Shown here: positions 1 through 11,426 of the stretch, one piece after another | Numbering within the stretch: position 1 is the first letter of the stretch | Layout of the letters: every line of letters begins with the position of its first letter | From: Diplodia intermedia | Lineage: Eukaryota > Ascomycota > Dothideomycetes > Botryosphaeriales > Botryosphaeriaceae | DNA length: 64,000 nt | Direction: 5' to 3' | Assembly: GCA_021495925.1 (NCBI GenBank) | Contig: JAKEKT010000068.1 | Coordinates: 124,001-188,000 of the forward strand | Translations under genes and position numbers: made by a program | Notes under the pieces: generated by a model | Told to the model about the DNA's origin: nothing | The model's database searches: none | The model's input: only the letters and a program-made list of their open reading frames with translations

Positions 1-990
1 AAGCCTGCACTCTGACTCCAGTTGCAGGCATGCCCTGGCAAGAGTCGCAAGAGTGAATGCGCCTGGTGTTTCTGCCCAGTAGGGAATGGCTTCGAGAACG
101 TCCGCGTGGGCAGACATGAAGTACGCGTCACCGCAGAGGAAAGCTTCCTGCAGAGTCCACAGGGAGGTGAACCACGGATCACGCAGAAGCTCACGAGTGC
201 CTTTGAGAACGCCTTCTCTCCAAATATCCCCCTCGTCATCGTACTCGCGAGAGAGGATGGAAGAGACAAAGTTCTCAACGCAATCTCTGCTTGCCTCATC
301 CCGACCTGTCTGGCTGAGCCAGATGGCGACTCCGCTGGACTTGCTGAAAATGGCAGCCTGGCGACCAACCTCCATGGCCGCCAGTGGACCCCATCGTTGA
401 TCAATGCAGGCTATGTCGAGCCACACGAATTCCGTCTCGGGTAGGCGCCTCAGGTTTCTGTGGATGCCTCTGGAGCTTCCGGTGAACGCTGAAGCGGAGC
501 ATGCCGTTTGAACAACGCGTTGCAACTGGGAAACGGTGAAATGATGAGGATCGATACGGGGAACATCCCAAGGCACGTTGTGGATGACGAGTGGCTTGAC
601 GTCCCGCTTGTGATCTGAATGCAGTCTCCACCTTCCCCAGGTATATGATATTGCGCGATAGGCCGGTTGATGGTAGCCACCATAGATGTTGCCTGGCTGC
701 CACTCGTATGATGTCATGCTCGGCACGTGAAGCAGTCTTTGGGGCCAGTCGCCAAGCTCTTCAATGTGCTCGTACGTGTAGGGAAAAACGTCGGGTATGA
801 ACAGAGGTTCTCCTGGCTCGTCTTGCTGTGTCGCCGCAGTTAGGCTCGTGGGCGCTTCGGAAGTCGGTTCACAGCCAGTAAAGACCGTACGAACATCCTC
901 GCCAGGAATCGCAGCTTGCGCAACTGGACATGTGTTGGCTCGGCTTGAACCTGAGGGAGGAGCGGGCCCAAAAACTGTTTCATCAGCCAT
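1..990 (-). CDS. HET-domain protein, short class (3' end outside window)
   Basis: The frame runs open for 330 codons from an ATG at 990 to the first base of the window, so the C-terminal part lies outside. After a 75-residue Ser/Thr/Pro-rich leader come DWPQRLLHVPSMTSYEWQPG (81-100), AISYTWGRW (113-121), FVWLDIACIDQ (188-198), EVGRQAAIF (207-215) and DPWFTSLWTLQEAF (271-284), the ordered blocks of the HET domain. HET domains are known from fungal vegetative incompatibility proteins, where activation leads to growth arrest or cell death; the partner here is unknown. The gene is transcribed in the same direction as the next HET gene, 304 bp upstream. No intron is needed in the visible part. The family call is firm. 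The total length is unknown. Confidence 0.87.
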   Translation of the reverse strand, partial: MADETVFGPAPPSGSSRANTCPVAQAAIPGEDVRTVFTGCEPTSEAPTSLTAATQQDEPGEPLFIPDVFPYTYEHIEELGDWPQRLLHVPSMTSYEWQPGNIYGGYHQPAYRAISYTWGRWRLHSDHKRDVKPLVIHNVPWDVPRIDPHHFTVSQLQRVVQTACSASAFTGSSRGIHRNLRRLPETEFVWLDIACIDQRWGPLAAMEVGRQAAIFSKSSGVAIWLSQTGRDEASRDCVENFVSSILSREYDDEGDIWREGVLKGTRELLRDPWFTSLWTLQEAFLCGDAYFMSAHADVLEAIPYWAETPGAFTLATLARACLQLESECRL

Positions 991-1294
991 TGCGCGGAGT
1001 GGAGAGGCTAGAATTGCCCGGGTAGTGTTGGATCGGGCTCCAACGGATCAAAGTATTCGAGCTCGGGCAACCTCGGGTACATGTAAGCTGCTGCCTATTC
1101 CTGGATTCTCAAGAGCTGCTTACGTCACCAAACGGAGGTACAAAGACCACGTGCGTGCTTACTTTACCAAATAGAATGTTCCATTAAGTACATATTTAAA
1201 CCAATGAAAACAGTCGCTACAAATTCCGAAACCGTGAGACCGACTGCTTCAAGTTCCCCGATTTCCTTTTCAACGAAAGAGGCGTGCAGTACAT
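991..1294. other. intergenic, between two co-directional HET genes
   Basis: Normal base composition. It should hold the terminator of the HET gene ending at 1295 and the promoter of the one starting at 990. No conserved motif is recognised. Confidence 0.5.
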
Positions 1295-2980
1295 TCAATC
1301 CAACAGAGCCGTTGCACTGTGCCAAAGCCCACCAGTGCGAATGGCATCCGGGATATGGGCCCAAATCACAATGCCAATACGTTGCCATAAGGTATCAGCC
1401 CCACAAACGACACGCCTTACAATCATTCCTATCGATGCATCGGCATCATCGCCGACATCTTCATCATCTTCGTCTTCATCCATAATGGCAAACAGAGTTC
1501 CCAATAGCAGGACCTGTACGTCATCTCCCAGGCGCTCGATCAACATGTTTGTCAGAACCACCTGCCGTGGGTCGACCGGGTTCCTCAAGTCACGTAACTC
1601 TGGCGGAACATATTTCTGGGTAAACTCACAGACATCGAGATAGATGGACTCGACGGGATGCAGGACCTCGTCGCTGATTTCGGCCCAAAAGCATGGGACA
1701 TTCACCTTCTTGGTTTCGCGCCAATCGCTTGCGAGTTTCGAAAAGGAGCACTTCAAGCCCGTGAAGACACCGCGGCTTTGGGAATCCAACTGAATCCTGC
1801 ATTGACTCTGCGGGTGTATCAAGTGCAGAGATATGGCCCGAGAACCTTGGCTTATACACCAGTGCCTCCCGTGCTGCGGTATGCTCGTGTGAGAGAAGAG
1901 CTGCGCCCAGATGGGCGACTTGGCATTGAGGGCGGCAGCGATCTGGAGCTCCAGGTCCGACAGGGTGAAGTCGCGTTTTGGCTCGGCGGATTTCCCGAGC
2001 TTGAAACCAAACACTTGCATGATGCCGTATACACGGTCTTCCTCTCTGGACGTCTTGCGGTATCCCGCGGCTGCGTAAAGAACGGCGGGAGTGTCGTAGC
2101 CGTCGATGCCCAACCTCTCCATGCGGGCGGCGATTCCTTGGTGCCTTGTGATGTCGGATCGCGCTTGGCGGCCGTGTGTCGCGTCCAAGACCTGGTGCAA
2201 TCCCATCTTCACGGAGCCCCACCAGATGAACATGTTCAGTAAGGCGGCCCTGTCACGGTCAGGCTTGAGCATCTCCTTTGCGTCCTTCGACAAGATCCAG
2301 GCTGTCGGGTTCATGAATGACTCCTGAAGCGTCCATAGAGAGGAGAACCACGGGTCCGTTTCGGGAACTTTGAGTGTGCTTTCGACAGCCTGGAGCCACG
2401 TGTCGTCCAAAACGCAAGGCGATATGCCGTGCGAACCGCCAGGCGAGATATTCGGGGACCTTTTCGTATATTCGTCGTGCACCCAAAAAAGGTTCTCGCT
2501 GAGTTCTTCAAGATTCTCGATCGTCGACTGGTGGAGCCAGACAAACGCCTCGTTGGAGTTGTCGAAAATCCCTGCTTGTCTCCCGACCTCGTCCAGCTTC
2601 ACCTCTTCATTGTCTTGATCGATGCATGCTATATCGACCCAGACCCAGTCTACCCCTCTGCTGACGCGTTTGAGGACAGTCCGAAACTGCTCGACGGTGA
2701 AAGCGTCCGGATGCACGGCAGGTACGCGCCAGGTGATATTGCTGACCACGAGAGCCGGGCCGTCAGCTACCTGCCATCGTCCCCAAGTGTATGAGAGGAC
2801 GTTGTAAGCGGGTTGTCGAACGTTTCTATATGTTTCATTTGCTTGTCGTTCGTAGGAACACATTTCTGGGACGTATAGCAGCCGGCGTGGCCACTCCCTC
2901 CGGAGGTCTCGGTCATCGATGTCGAACGGGTCGACGTCAAGACGGCGCCGCGTGTGAGGCTCCTCTTCGCTCAAATTCAT
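1295..2980 (-). CDS. HET-domain protein, short class
   Basis: Intact 561-residue protein from an ATG at 2980. WPRRLLYVPEM (30-40) precedes the HET blocks LSYTWGRW (62-69), VWVDIACIDQ (113-122), EVGRQAGIF (131-139) and DPWFSSLWTLQES (209-221). The C-terminal half keeps the short-class feature of an Arg-rich stretch followed by DRVYGIMQVFG. There is no N-terminal effector or NLR domain, so this is a stand-alone HET protein, presumably cytosolic. Its start is only about 250 bp from the edge of the RIP-degraded block at 3.23 kb. The block therefore replaces most of its upstream region and separates it from the divergent short-class gene at 11.4 kb. The coding sequence itself shows no stops. Its incompatibility role is inferred from the family. 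Confidence 0.9.
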   Translation of the reverse strand: MNLSEEEPHTRRRLDVDPFDIDDRDLRREWPRRLLYVPEMCSYERQANETYRNVRQPAYNVLSYTWGRWQVADGPALVVSNITWRVPAVHPDAFTVEQFRTVLKRVSRGVDWVWVDIACIDQDNEEVKLDEVGRQAGIFDNSNEAFVWLHQSTIENLEELSENLFWVHDEYTKRSPNISPGGSHGISPCVLDDTWLQAVESTLKVPETDPWFSSLWTLQESFMNPTAWILSKDAKEMLKPDRDRAALLNMFIWWGSVKMGLHQVLDATHGRQARSDITRHQGIAARMERLGIDGYDTPAVLYAAAGYRKTSREEDRVYGIMQVFGFKLGKSAEPKRDFTLSDLELQIAAALNAKSPIWAQLFSHTSIPQHGRHWCISQGSRAISLHLIHPQSQCRIQLDSQSRGVFTGLKCSFSKLASDWRETKKVNVPCFWAEISDEVLHPVESIYLDVCEFTQKYVPPELRDLRNPVDPRQVVLTNMLIERLGDDVQVLLLGTLFAIMDEDEDDEDVGDDADASIGMIVRRVVCGADTLWQRIGIVIWAHIPDAIRTGGLWHSATALLD

Positions 2981-3545
2981 AACGAACAGTATCGTGCGTG
3001 GGTAGGACGGGAATAGTCAGAGTCCGTGATCAATTGAAAGAGGAAAAACAAGTTCTCGTGTTGATAGTTAAGTACGGCGATGGTGGGGTCCGCAAGTGCG
3101 GGGCAGCAGTCCGCTGACACAACAAACAAAACTGGCAACGAGCGTGTGCAGCAGGGAACAGCACCGAGCTGGAGACTGGGAAGTGGCTGCCTAGCGTACA
3201 TTTAGCTATAAGCCTATTATACGTTTACACGGAGAGTAAGGGCTAAGAGAAGGTATCTTTAGATCTCGATCGCTTCTTTAAAGCTATTACATTACTACGG
3301 GCGATCCTTATACGATATATTATATAAGCTTATATAATATATTATATAAAAGACGTTATCGTTTTAGATATTATTTTATATATTTTATATACTTCGTAAT
3401 TATAAAATATATATTATATCGTATAGATCTATATTATAGAGAATGTAGATTATATAATATATCGCGTAGTTTATATAATAGACTATAGCGAGGCATATAT
3501 TTATATAGTATAATTAATATAATATATTATATATTATATATAAAG

Positions 3546-3592
3546 AAACGTCTAAACGTCTAAACGTCTAAACGTCTTTACGTCTAAACGTT
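3546..3592. repeat. tandem 8-mer AAACGTCT, about six copies
   Basis: Four perfect copies of AAACGTCT are followed by a TTACGTCT variant and a partial copy. It lies near the left edge of the RIP block. Confidence 0.85.
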
Positions 3593-6521
3593 AAGATTAC
3601 TATAGCTATCTTTTAATTTTTACTAACTAGATCGATAGATCTATTATAATATATTAGCTCTATAATATTAACTAAATAATTAGATAGATATCTACGCTTT
3701 ATTAATATATTAGATTCTTTAGCGTATCTTATATACTAACTACTATATAAGTCTCGCGATTAGAATTCTTATTCGATCGATCGGCCTCGTAAATAACTCT
3801 AACGAGATACTAAAAATAGCGAATATTAATAAAGAATATAAAACTCTTATTACTTAAATAAATAATATAGCTAGTATTATTCTTCTTATTAAGCTCTAAG
3901 TTAATAACCGTTTAAATATAAGTATACTCGCTATTCTATCTATCTAGGCCTCGTACGATTAAATAGAGATATACTATATAGACTTCTATTAAACTATTAT
4001 TCTTATTATACGTCGCGAAACTATTATTACGTTAATTATTAAAATTATATAGTTTAAGAGAAGTCTTTAAGCTAAAGATATAGTTCTTACGCGGCTAATA
4101 GCGCTAATAGTACTAAATATAGCGTAGCGTATTCTCTTTAAAGTTAGTAAGTAGCTTCGTTCTTCGGGCTATACGCTAGTTAAAAGAAAAGACGTTAAGA
4201 AGATAGAGATAGTACTACTATAATAAAATAATAGTAGAAGTATTAATTAAAAGTTATATATAGTAAAGATACTTTTTACGTATTAATATATTAGCTACGC
4301 TATTGTTTATTTAAGACTTTAAGCTTACTAAAAATAATATAAGACTATAGATTCGCTCTATTAGAAACGTCTAAATATAATACGCCGGCCTATAATCGCG
4401 TATATAGACGAGTAGATAAAGAATCGAATAAAAGTTAATAATATATATATAAAGAATAGTTAGATCTTTTAAGTTATAGTAGATTTATTTATAGTTCTTT
4501 ATAAAGTCTTTATACTTTATCTTAAGAATTATTAAATTCTTATAACTAATCGCGCGTCTAGTAGTAATAATATATAACGTTTTAAGAGTATAGAGGTTTA
4601 CGTAAGCTTCTACGAATAGATATTTATATAAGAGTAAAAGACTTTAGTATTATAAGAAGCTATTCTATTTAGAAGTCTTAAAAGACTTATAATATATTAT
4701 TAAATTATAAAAAATAGTCTCTAGAGCTATAAATATATTCTTCTTCGCGTAAATAAAGATTTAAGCGAAGTTAAGCTTCGCGAAGCTTCGTAAAAGATAA
4801 CTTAATTTATTATCTAGAAACTTATTACTTATCTATAGAATAAAGAGCCCGTATATAATATTATATAGAATATAATATATAAGATTAACTAAAAAGCTAT
4901 AAGAAAAGTATAAAAATCTAAGCTTTAAAAGAATACTCTTTCGCGTAATATCTATTATAAAGAAGATATTAGTCTCTAAATATATATATACGCTATAAGA
5001 TAAATAGTAAATATTATTATTAAGAATATATATATTTCTATCTTAGCGTTACTCTATAGAAGATATTATCTACTATTAATATTCTCTACTTATAGTCGCT
5101 ATTTACTATATTCTTAATATCTTATTATAAGTATCGACGTAAGCGCTATCTTAGATTATTCTTATAAGAAAGATAGTATATTAACTTATTACTAATAGTA
5201 ATAATATTAGAAGAGGTTCTAATATATATTCTATATAATACTTTAGTATTATCTAGACGCTTTATATCTATTATATTAGTAATAGCTAGGCCGTTATCGA
5301 TTATAAGAACGACGTAAGCGCGAAGAATAAACTACGTATTTACGTCTACGTTTTATACTAAAATATTATTATTAAAGATCTTAAGCTTTTTAATAAGCGA
5401 TAAAAGATAGCTATTAAGATTTTTATACTTTTTTAAACTAGATATTACTAGTAATAGAAGTTTATTTTCTTATTTATAGCGCTTCGTTAGAAAAATATTA
5501 AGGTTAAAAAGAATAACGAGAATAGACTTATAGTTATATTACTCTAATATTAGCTAAATATTATCTAGTAAGAGTTATAGTCTAATATTTATAACTTTTT
5601 TAAATAGATTAAGTTTCTTATAAAGAAACTCTTTAAATAGTTTATTATTTTAAAAGTTACGTAACTTACTACTAGAGTCTAAAATTATAAGACTTATACA
5701 ATAGTTCTTTATAATAGCTATATATCGCGAACTATATAAAAGACGTAAATAATATATAAAAGAAATATATATAAATATTTAACGAGTCTTTTAAACTTTA
5801 ATATCTACGTTATTATATTAAGACTCGTTATAATATATATATATTAAATCTTTATAATAAACGCTAGTATACGCTATATATAAATTAATATAGTAGTTAA
5901 TTATTCGCTTCTTTATATTAGTATATTTACGAAGCTAGCGAGATACGTAGTAAACGCTCGAAAGCCTTACTTTATAATATAAGATAAGAAGATTACGTAG
6001 TTTAACGTATTTTACGTAGCTAATACTAGTAGTCTAGTAAGCTAAATCTACTATACGTATAAGCTAAGAATCTAGTATCGTTTTATTAGTATTATAAATA
6101 GATGTCTCTAAAATAATTATTATAGTTACTATATTATATATTCGCGAGGTTCTAAATTTATACTACTATTTAATATTTAATATTAAACTTATCTTCGCTA
6201 CTTAATATATTACTAACGACGTTAAGAATATCTAATATCTTATTAATATTATTATCTTTATAGTTAGATACTATATTAAGTTCTTCTTCGGCTATATTAT
6301 TATTATTAAAGCCGATATCGTCGAATATAGTAGATAATAAAGTATTAGTAACGATACTTTCTCTAAAAGAGATAAAACTCTCGTAGATAGAGAGTATATT
6401 AGCGCGTATAAAGTTCTAGCGATAATAGTACTTCTTATATTACTAGATTATTCTTTTAGACGGCTTATCGAAAGAAATACTTATAATAATAGATAGAGTT
6501 AGTAATTTAGAGCTTTACGAA

Positions 6522-6728
6522 GTTATATAATAGCGAAGAACTAAAGTCTAGATAATATTTAATAGTTTTAGTAGTTTAAAGCTTCGCGAAGCTATAAGAT
6601 AACGAGAGACTAAAGTTTAGATAGTATTTAATAGTTTTAGTAGTTTAAAGCTTCGCGAAGCTATAAGACGATAAAAGACTAAAGTTTAAATAGTATTTAA
6701 AGTAGTCTAGTTATTTAAAGCTTTATAA
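6522..6728. repeat. three tandem copies of a 69-bp unit ending in a palindrome
   Basis: Units start at 6,522, 6,591 and 6,660. The first two end in the sequence TTTAAAGCTTCGCGAA and each is followed by GCT/GTTATA, so the unit junction forms the palindrome AGCTTCGCGAAGCT. The third copy is more diverged. The same palindrome occurs near 4,770, 8,640 and 8,760. Confidence 0.8.
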
Positions 6729-7511
6729 AGTCTTAAGTATAATTAAAATAATAAAAGCTAGATAGCGTTACTAGTAATTAATCTTAATAATAATATAAAG
6801 CGATAAATCTTATATTATATTACTTATCTAGTATCTACGTATATAAAAACTCTATATAAAAAAGTTAATAAATATACTTAAATTAATAGTATAATAGATT
6901 AAATTAAAAAAAGTAAATATACTTCTACTCTTATAAGACTTTTCTATAAGAAGCTTTTATATAATTATAATAATATATTATCTTATTATCTTATTATTTT
7001 ACTATTATCTTATTATTTTATTATTATTATATCTCTTATTTAATATCGTTACTCTAATCTTAAGTCGATTTCTCTAACTAAAAAGATAGACGCGAAGAAA
7101 CTACTATCTAATAATAAGTATTTTTATTAATAAATTAGAGACTTTAGACTTACTCTTAATACTTAGTATAATTAGAACTAGCTAATAAGTCTAGCGTAGT
7201 ATTTATATAAGTAATACTATCTAATATAGATAAATAGCTAAACGCTCTTACTATAGATCTAATAATCTACTAAGATTTATAACGAGCTAGTTAATATACT
7301 TATATTAAATCTACGCTTCTCTAATCTAAAGCGCTTTAAGTATAAGTAGACTATCGACGTCTTATTTAATTCTACTTATATATATATAAGCTCTAATACT
7401 TCGCGTTATAGAGAGGGCACTTAATTATTATATAAGTAAGCGCGTTAAGTTATTATATTAAATAATAGTTTTAATAAGAAGAATAAATATAGCGCTAATA
7501 ATAAGAATAAT

Positions 7512-7649
7512 ATTAACTAGAAGAATAATAATAACGCTAGTAATAAGAATAATAATAGCGCTAGTAGCGAGAACGATAATAACGCTAGTAATAAGAATAA
7601 TAATAACGCTAGTAACGAGAACGATAATAATACTAGTAGTAAAAATAAT
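7512..7649 (+). repeat. 24-bp coding minisatellite (Asn-rich octapeptide)
   Basis: About five 24-nt units read in one frame give an octapeptide of the type N-A-S-N-K/E-N-N/D-N. After RIP is allowed for, many of the Asn codons could originally have been Gly or Asp codons. The frame is the same as that of the lysine-rich repeat downstream. Confidence 0.7.
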
Positions 7650-8051
7650 ATTTATATACTATAAGTAGTATAAGAGACTATTAAAAATCTTTTTCTTAAA
7701 TTAATAGAAGTATTTATAAAGCGCTTAGAGTCGTTTTTAATACTATACGCGGCTACTATAGAGAAAGCTACTATAAAAAAAGCTATTATAATAAAGCTAG
7801 CTATAAAGAAGTCTATCGCGAAGAAGTTTACTATAAAGAAAACTATTATAAAGAAGTCTATTATAAAGAAACTTATTACGAAAAAGTTTATTATAAAAAA
7901 GACTATCGTAAAGAAGCTTATTATAAAAAAGACTATTATAAAGAAGACTATTATAAAAAGATTTATTACTAAGAAGCCCGTCGCGAAGAAGACTACTATA
8001 AAGAAGAATATTATAATAGAGACTACTATAAAGAAGAGTACTATAAAGTAA
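7530..8051 (+). pseudogene. RIP-killed coding relic with two internal tandem repeats
   Basis: One reading frame joins the Asn-rich octapeptide repeat, a non-repetitive link (about 7,650-7,751) and a 20-unit lysine-rich repeat. Within this stretch the only stops before the repeat are TAA codons at 7,662 and 7,671. Both are explained by CAA to TAA changes, the expected RIP product. The link reads as a plausible helical segment (ending KRLESFLILYAA). The 5' limit is not resolved, and the terminal TAA at 8,049-8,051 may be genuine or another RIP product. I do not recognise the protein. Low-complexity Lys-rich tails of this kind could bind nucleic acid, but that is only an inference. Confidence 0.55.
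7752..8051 (+). repeat. 20 x 15-bp minisatellite encoding xTxKK pentapeptides
   Basis: Exactly 300 bp divides into twenty 15-nt units without an indel. Units have the form x-T/I-I-K-K, for example ATIKK, SIAKK, FITKK, PVAKK and TTIKK. The frame stays open across all units despite heavy RIP in this block, because ACN, AAG and GCN codons cannot become stops by C-to-T or G-to-A change. Confidence 0.85.
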
Positions 8052-8584
8052 AAGAACTTTAATATCTTAATAGATCTTATTATATTATCGCGTATATATA
8101 TATCTATTTAAAAGGTTTAAGAGAATATCTAGATTATAAAAAAGATTAAGAGAAAAAAGCTTAAATAAAAGCGTAAGTATAAAACTAAATAAATAAATAA
8201 AGTAAATAAGATAAAAGCTAGAGAGCGATTTAATAAGTAATAAGTAATAAAGAAAAATAAAAATAGTAAGAATAATAATAAGAACTATAGTAAGAGTAGT
8301 AGTAATAAAAATAATAATAGTAACTAATATATAAGATAGACGTTATTAAAGAATAAGCGATATATATAGTTAAACTATTATATTAGAGACTAGCGAAGCT
8401 TCGTAAAGTATATATTAAAATATAAACGCTTAGAAATATAACTTTATTAGATTAATATTACTAAAATTAAATATACTAACTTAATTAGACTATAAATTAC
8501 GATATATTCGACTAGCGCGAAGTAACGCTATCGCGTAAACTTATTAATAAAGCGCTATATAATAAATAATAAAAAGCTTTACGA

Positions 8585-8770
8585 AGCTTTATAGCGCTAG
8601 ATTTTACTTATTTTAATATTATAACTATAACTACGCTTATAGCTTCGCGAAGCTTTATAGCCTTAAATTTAATTATTTAATATTATAACCGCGTCTATAG
8701 CTTTATAAAGCTTTATAGCCCTAGATTTATCTAATCTTTTAATATTATAGCCGCGCTTATAGCTTCGCGA
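8585..8770. repeat. three tandem copies of a ~60-bp unit
   Basis: Units begin GCTTTATAGC at 8,585, 8,651 and 8,709. Each contains TTAATATTATA and ends in AGCTTCGCGAA or its RIP variant AGCTTTATAAA. Confidence 0.7.
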
Positions 8771-8889
8771 AGCTTTATAGACGCTTTTATTATAAATACT
8801 ATCGTCGTAGATATTATCTTTATAGACGCTTTTACTATAAACGTCGTCGTCGTAGACGTTATCTATATAAATACTTTATTAAAATAATA

Positions 8890-9420
8890 AATTATAATAA
8901 AATATATAAGTATCTTTACTTTAAAAGCTCTTTAGACGTCTCTCTAATAAGATACGTAAGTATCTTTATCTTTAATAAAGTATATAAGTATCTTTATTTT
9001 TAAGAGCTTCTTAGACGTCTTTTTAATAAGATACGTAAGTATCTTTATCTTTAATAAAGTATATAAGTATCTTCGTCTTTAAGAGCTTTTTAAGCGTTAT
9101 TCTATTAACGTCTATAGCTTAGATACTAGATATAAAATAACGTTTAGTACTACTACGTACTCTTTCTTAATTAACGAGAAACGTAGTTATATAATAAAGA
9201 GAAAAAAAAGAAAAGAAAAGAAAAGAAAAATTATAACTATATAAGTATCTTCTTCTTTACGCGGTTCTTTTAATAAAGTACGTAAGTATCTTCGTCTTTA
9301 AAAGCTTTTTAAGCGTTACTTTATTAACGTTTATAGCTTAAATACTAGATATAAGATAACGTCTAGTATTACTATATACTCTTTCTTAATCGACGAGAAA
9401 CGTAGTTATATAACGAAGAA
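8890..9420. repeat. direct repeats, including a 134-bp duplicated segment
   Basis: The phrase AAGTATCTT recurs several times between 8,890 and 9,300. A longer segment at 9,067-9,200 is repeated at 9,286-9,420. The copies differ mainly by C/T and G/A changes, as expected for RIP. Confidence 0.75.
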
Positions 9421-11426
9421 AAAGAAAAAGAGAAAGAGAAGATAAATAAAACGTAAAACTTATATAGTCTTTATTATTAAAGATAAAGATATTTACGTAC
9501 TTTATTAGAGAAAGTAAGTAATTTACTTAACTAGTATAACTATATTTAATATCTTATAGCTTTATAAAGCTATAAGAATACTTAGAGAGTATTTCTTAAC
9601 TACTATATTATATTACGCGAAGCTAGAATTAAGAAGAATTAGATCTAGCGTTATATACTTTATATACGCTAACTAGATATAGATTTATTTTACTATCTTT
9701 TAAAGCTCTATAACGCTTATACTAGTTCTTTCTTACTCTATTATAATCTTACTACTAGGCGTAGATATTTATTTATACGTAGCTTTACGATACTTTTAAA
9801 TTTAATAGCCGCTAGTCTAGACGCGTCTACTATTTTACGTAGTAGTAAATATATAGTAAATATATATATATTATACTAGTCTACGCTTCTATTCTTCTTA
9901 GTATTTTTATATATTACTTTATTCGCGTTTCTTTTATTCTAAATATCTTAGAGCTATTATCTACGTAGTAAACTAGTATATACTAGACTCTAAAGAAATT
10001 TAAATTTTTAAATATATAAAAGACTTTTTCTCTTTATTCTTTTTTTAACTCTTTATCTTCTCTTCTTCTTCTTCTTTTATTATTATCGTTACTATTTATT
10101 ACCGCCGCTATCTACTATATCTAATAATAAAATTAACTATTCTAATATAGCTAAGAAGATCTTTAAGAGTTTTAGCTTTACTTTATATTTACTTAATACT
10201 TTTTAATCTTATACGTTAATATTTTATTATACGACTTTCTTTAATATATCTTCTTACTCTTACTTATATACGTCTTTTTATTCTTCTTCTTATTCTTACT
10301 CGTATACTTCGATAACGATACTACGTAATATAAATATTACTAGTAGTAGCGCTCGTACTCTAACTAAGTTATAAGTTAAAGCTTATCTTATCTTTATTAC
10401 TTAAACTAATAAAATAGTCTTACTTTATTTAGCGATCTCTTTAAAATATCTTTACGCGATCTAATATTCTTCGCTTATCGTATTATATAGCGTCTTACTT
10501 AATAATAGTAGTAACTATTAACGTCTAATAATATTCTTCGTCGATCTATAACTTATAATAGCCGTAACTTTTAGTACTACTTAAAAATAGAGTAGAATAC
10601 GCGTTTAACGTCTAGTAAGAAGAGTAATAAGAATTACTTATAAACTTACGCGTAAGTTAATCTTATTATAAAGACTAAAAAGAATATTAATTAAGTTTCT
10701 ATCTATATATTATATTAGATTATTAGCGTAAAATATAAGATTTTTACTCTTAATTAAAATTTCTTATTTTTAGCGTTTTACGCTCGCTATTACGTAAAGT
10801 ATATTATCTATAAGATACTTAAATAAGTAAATAATAGAGATTAGTAGTCTTTAATTTTTAGAACTAAGTTTAATACTCTAACTTAAATAATTTAGAAGTA
10901 AGAATAGCTTATTAATACTTAGACTACTTATATTAAGACGTTAATCTAGAATATTACTTATCTTCGCGGGTTATAGAAGAAGTTCTTAGAGAGATATTAG
11001 ATTATTATTATTTAGAAAAAAAGCTAGAATTTACTTATTTTAATATCTAAAATTTATAAGTTTCTCTAGTAAAAGTAATAAACGTAATAGTATACTATAG
11101 ATAAAGAACGTATATTTTATACGATATAATATATACGTTAAATAACGTATATTATATATAATATTAATATTCTTACTAAAAACGCTTAATCTATATAATA
11201 AATTTATATATATTTTATACGTTATAACGTGTAAAACGATAAAATCGCTAAATATTATATATTTTATACGCTATATTATATGCGCATCGCCCGTAGTATA
11301 TGCGAACATCATCGCGCTATACTCGAACAGTCTAATTATTTCGATGTAACAAACCCTTTTATCTTCTATTATCCCCTTCTTCTCCCTAGCCTTTCTTCTA
11401 TAAGCCATAACAGTCTTTCTCTTGCC

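Larger units (their letters stand above)
3230..11280. repeat. RIP-degraded AT-rich block, 8 kb
   Basis: Composition changes abruptly at both ends. Inside, CpA and TpG are almost absent (rare exceptions near 4,304 and 5,699), whereas TpA, ApC/GpT and CpG remain common. This is the expected product of RIP acting on CpA, on both strands, in a repeated sequence. No intact gene is present. It contains several tandem repeats, listed separately, and one recognisable coding relic (about 7.5-8.05 kb). I could not identify reverse transcriptase, integrase or transposase motifs, LTRs or convincing terminal inverted repeats, so the original element or elements are unassigned. The block lies between two divergent HET genes and is likely heterochromatic. 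Confidence 0.9.

Noticed and set aside
7600..8060. CRISPR-like array
   Set aside because: The repeats are head-to-tail coding units without unique spacers, in a eukaryotic genome.
3213..11244. Possible terminal inverted repeat of the first RIP block (CGTTTACACG near 3,219 and CGTGTAAAACG near 11,229)
   Set aside because: Only about ten bases match, with an indel, and no target duplication was found. The AT-rich context makes chance likely.
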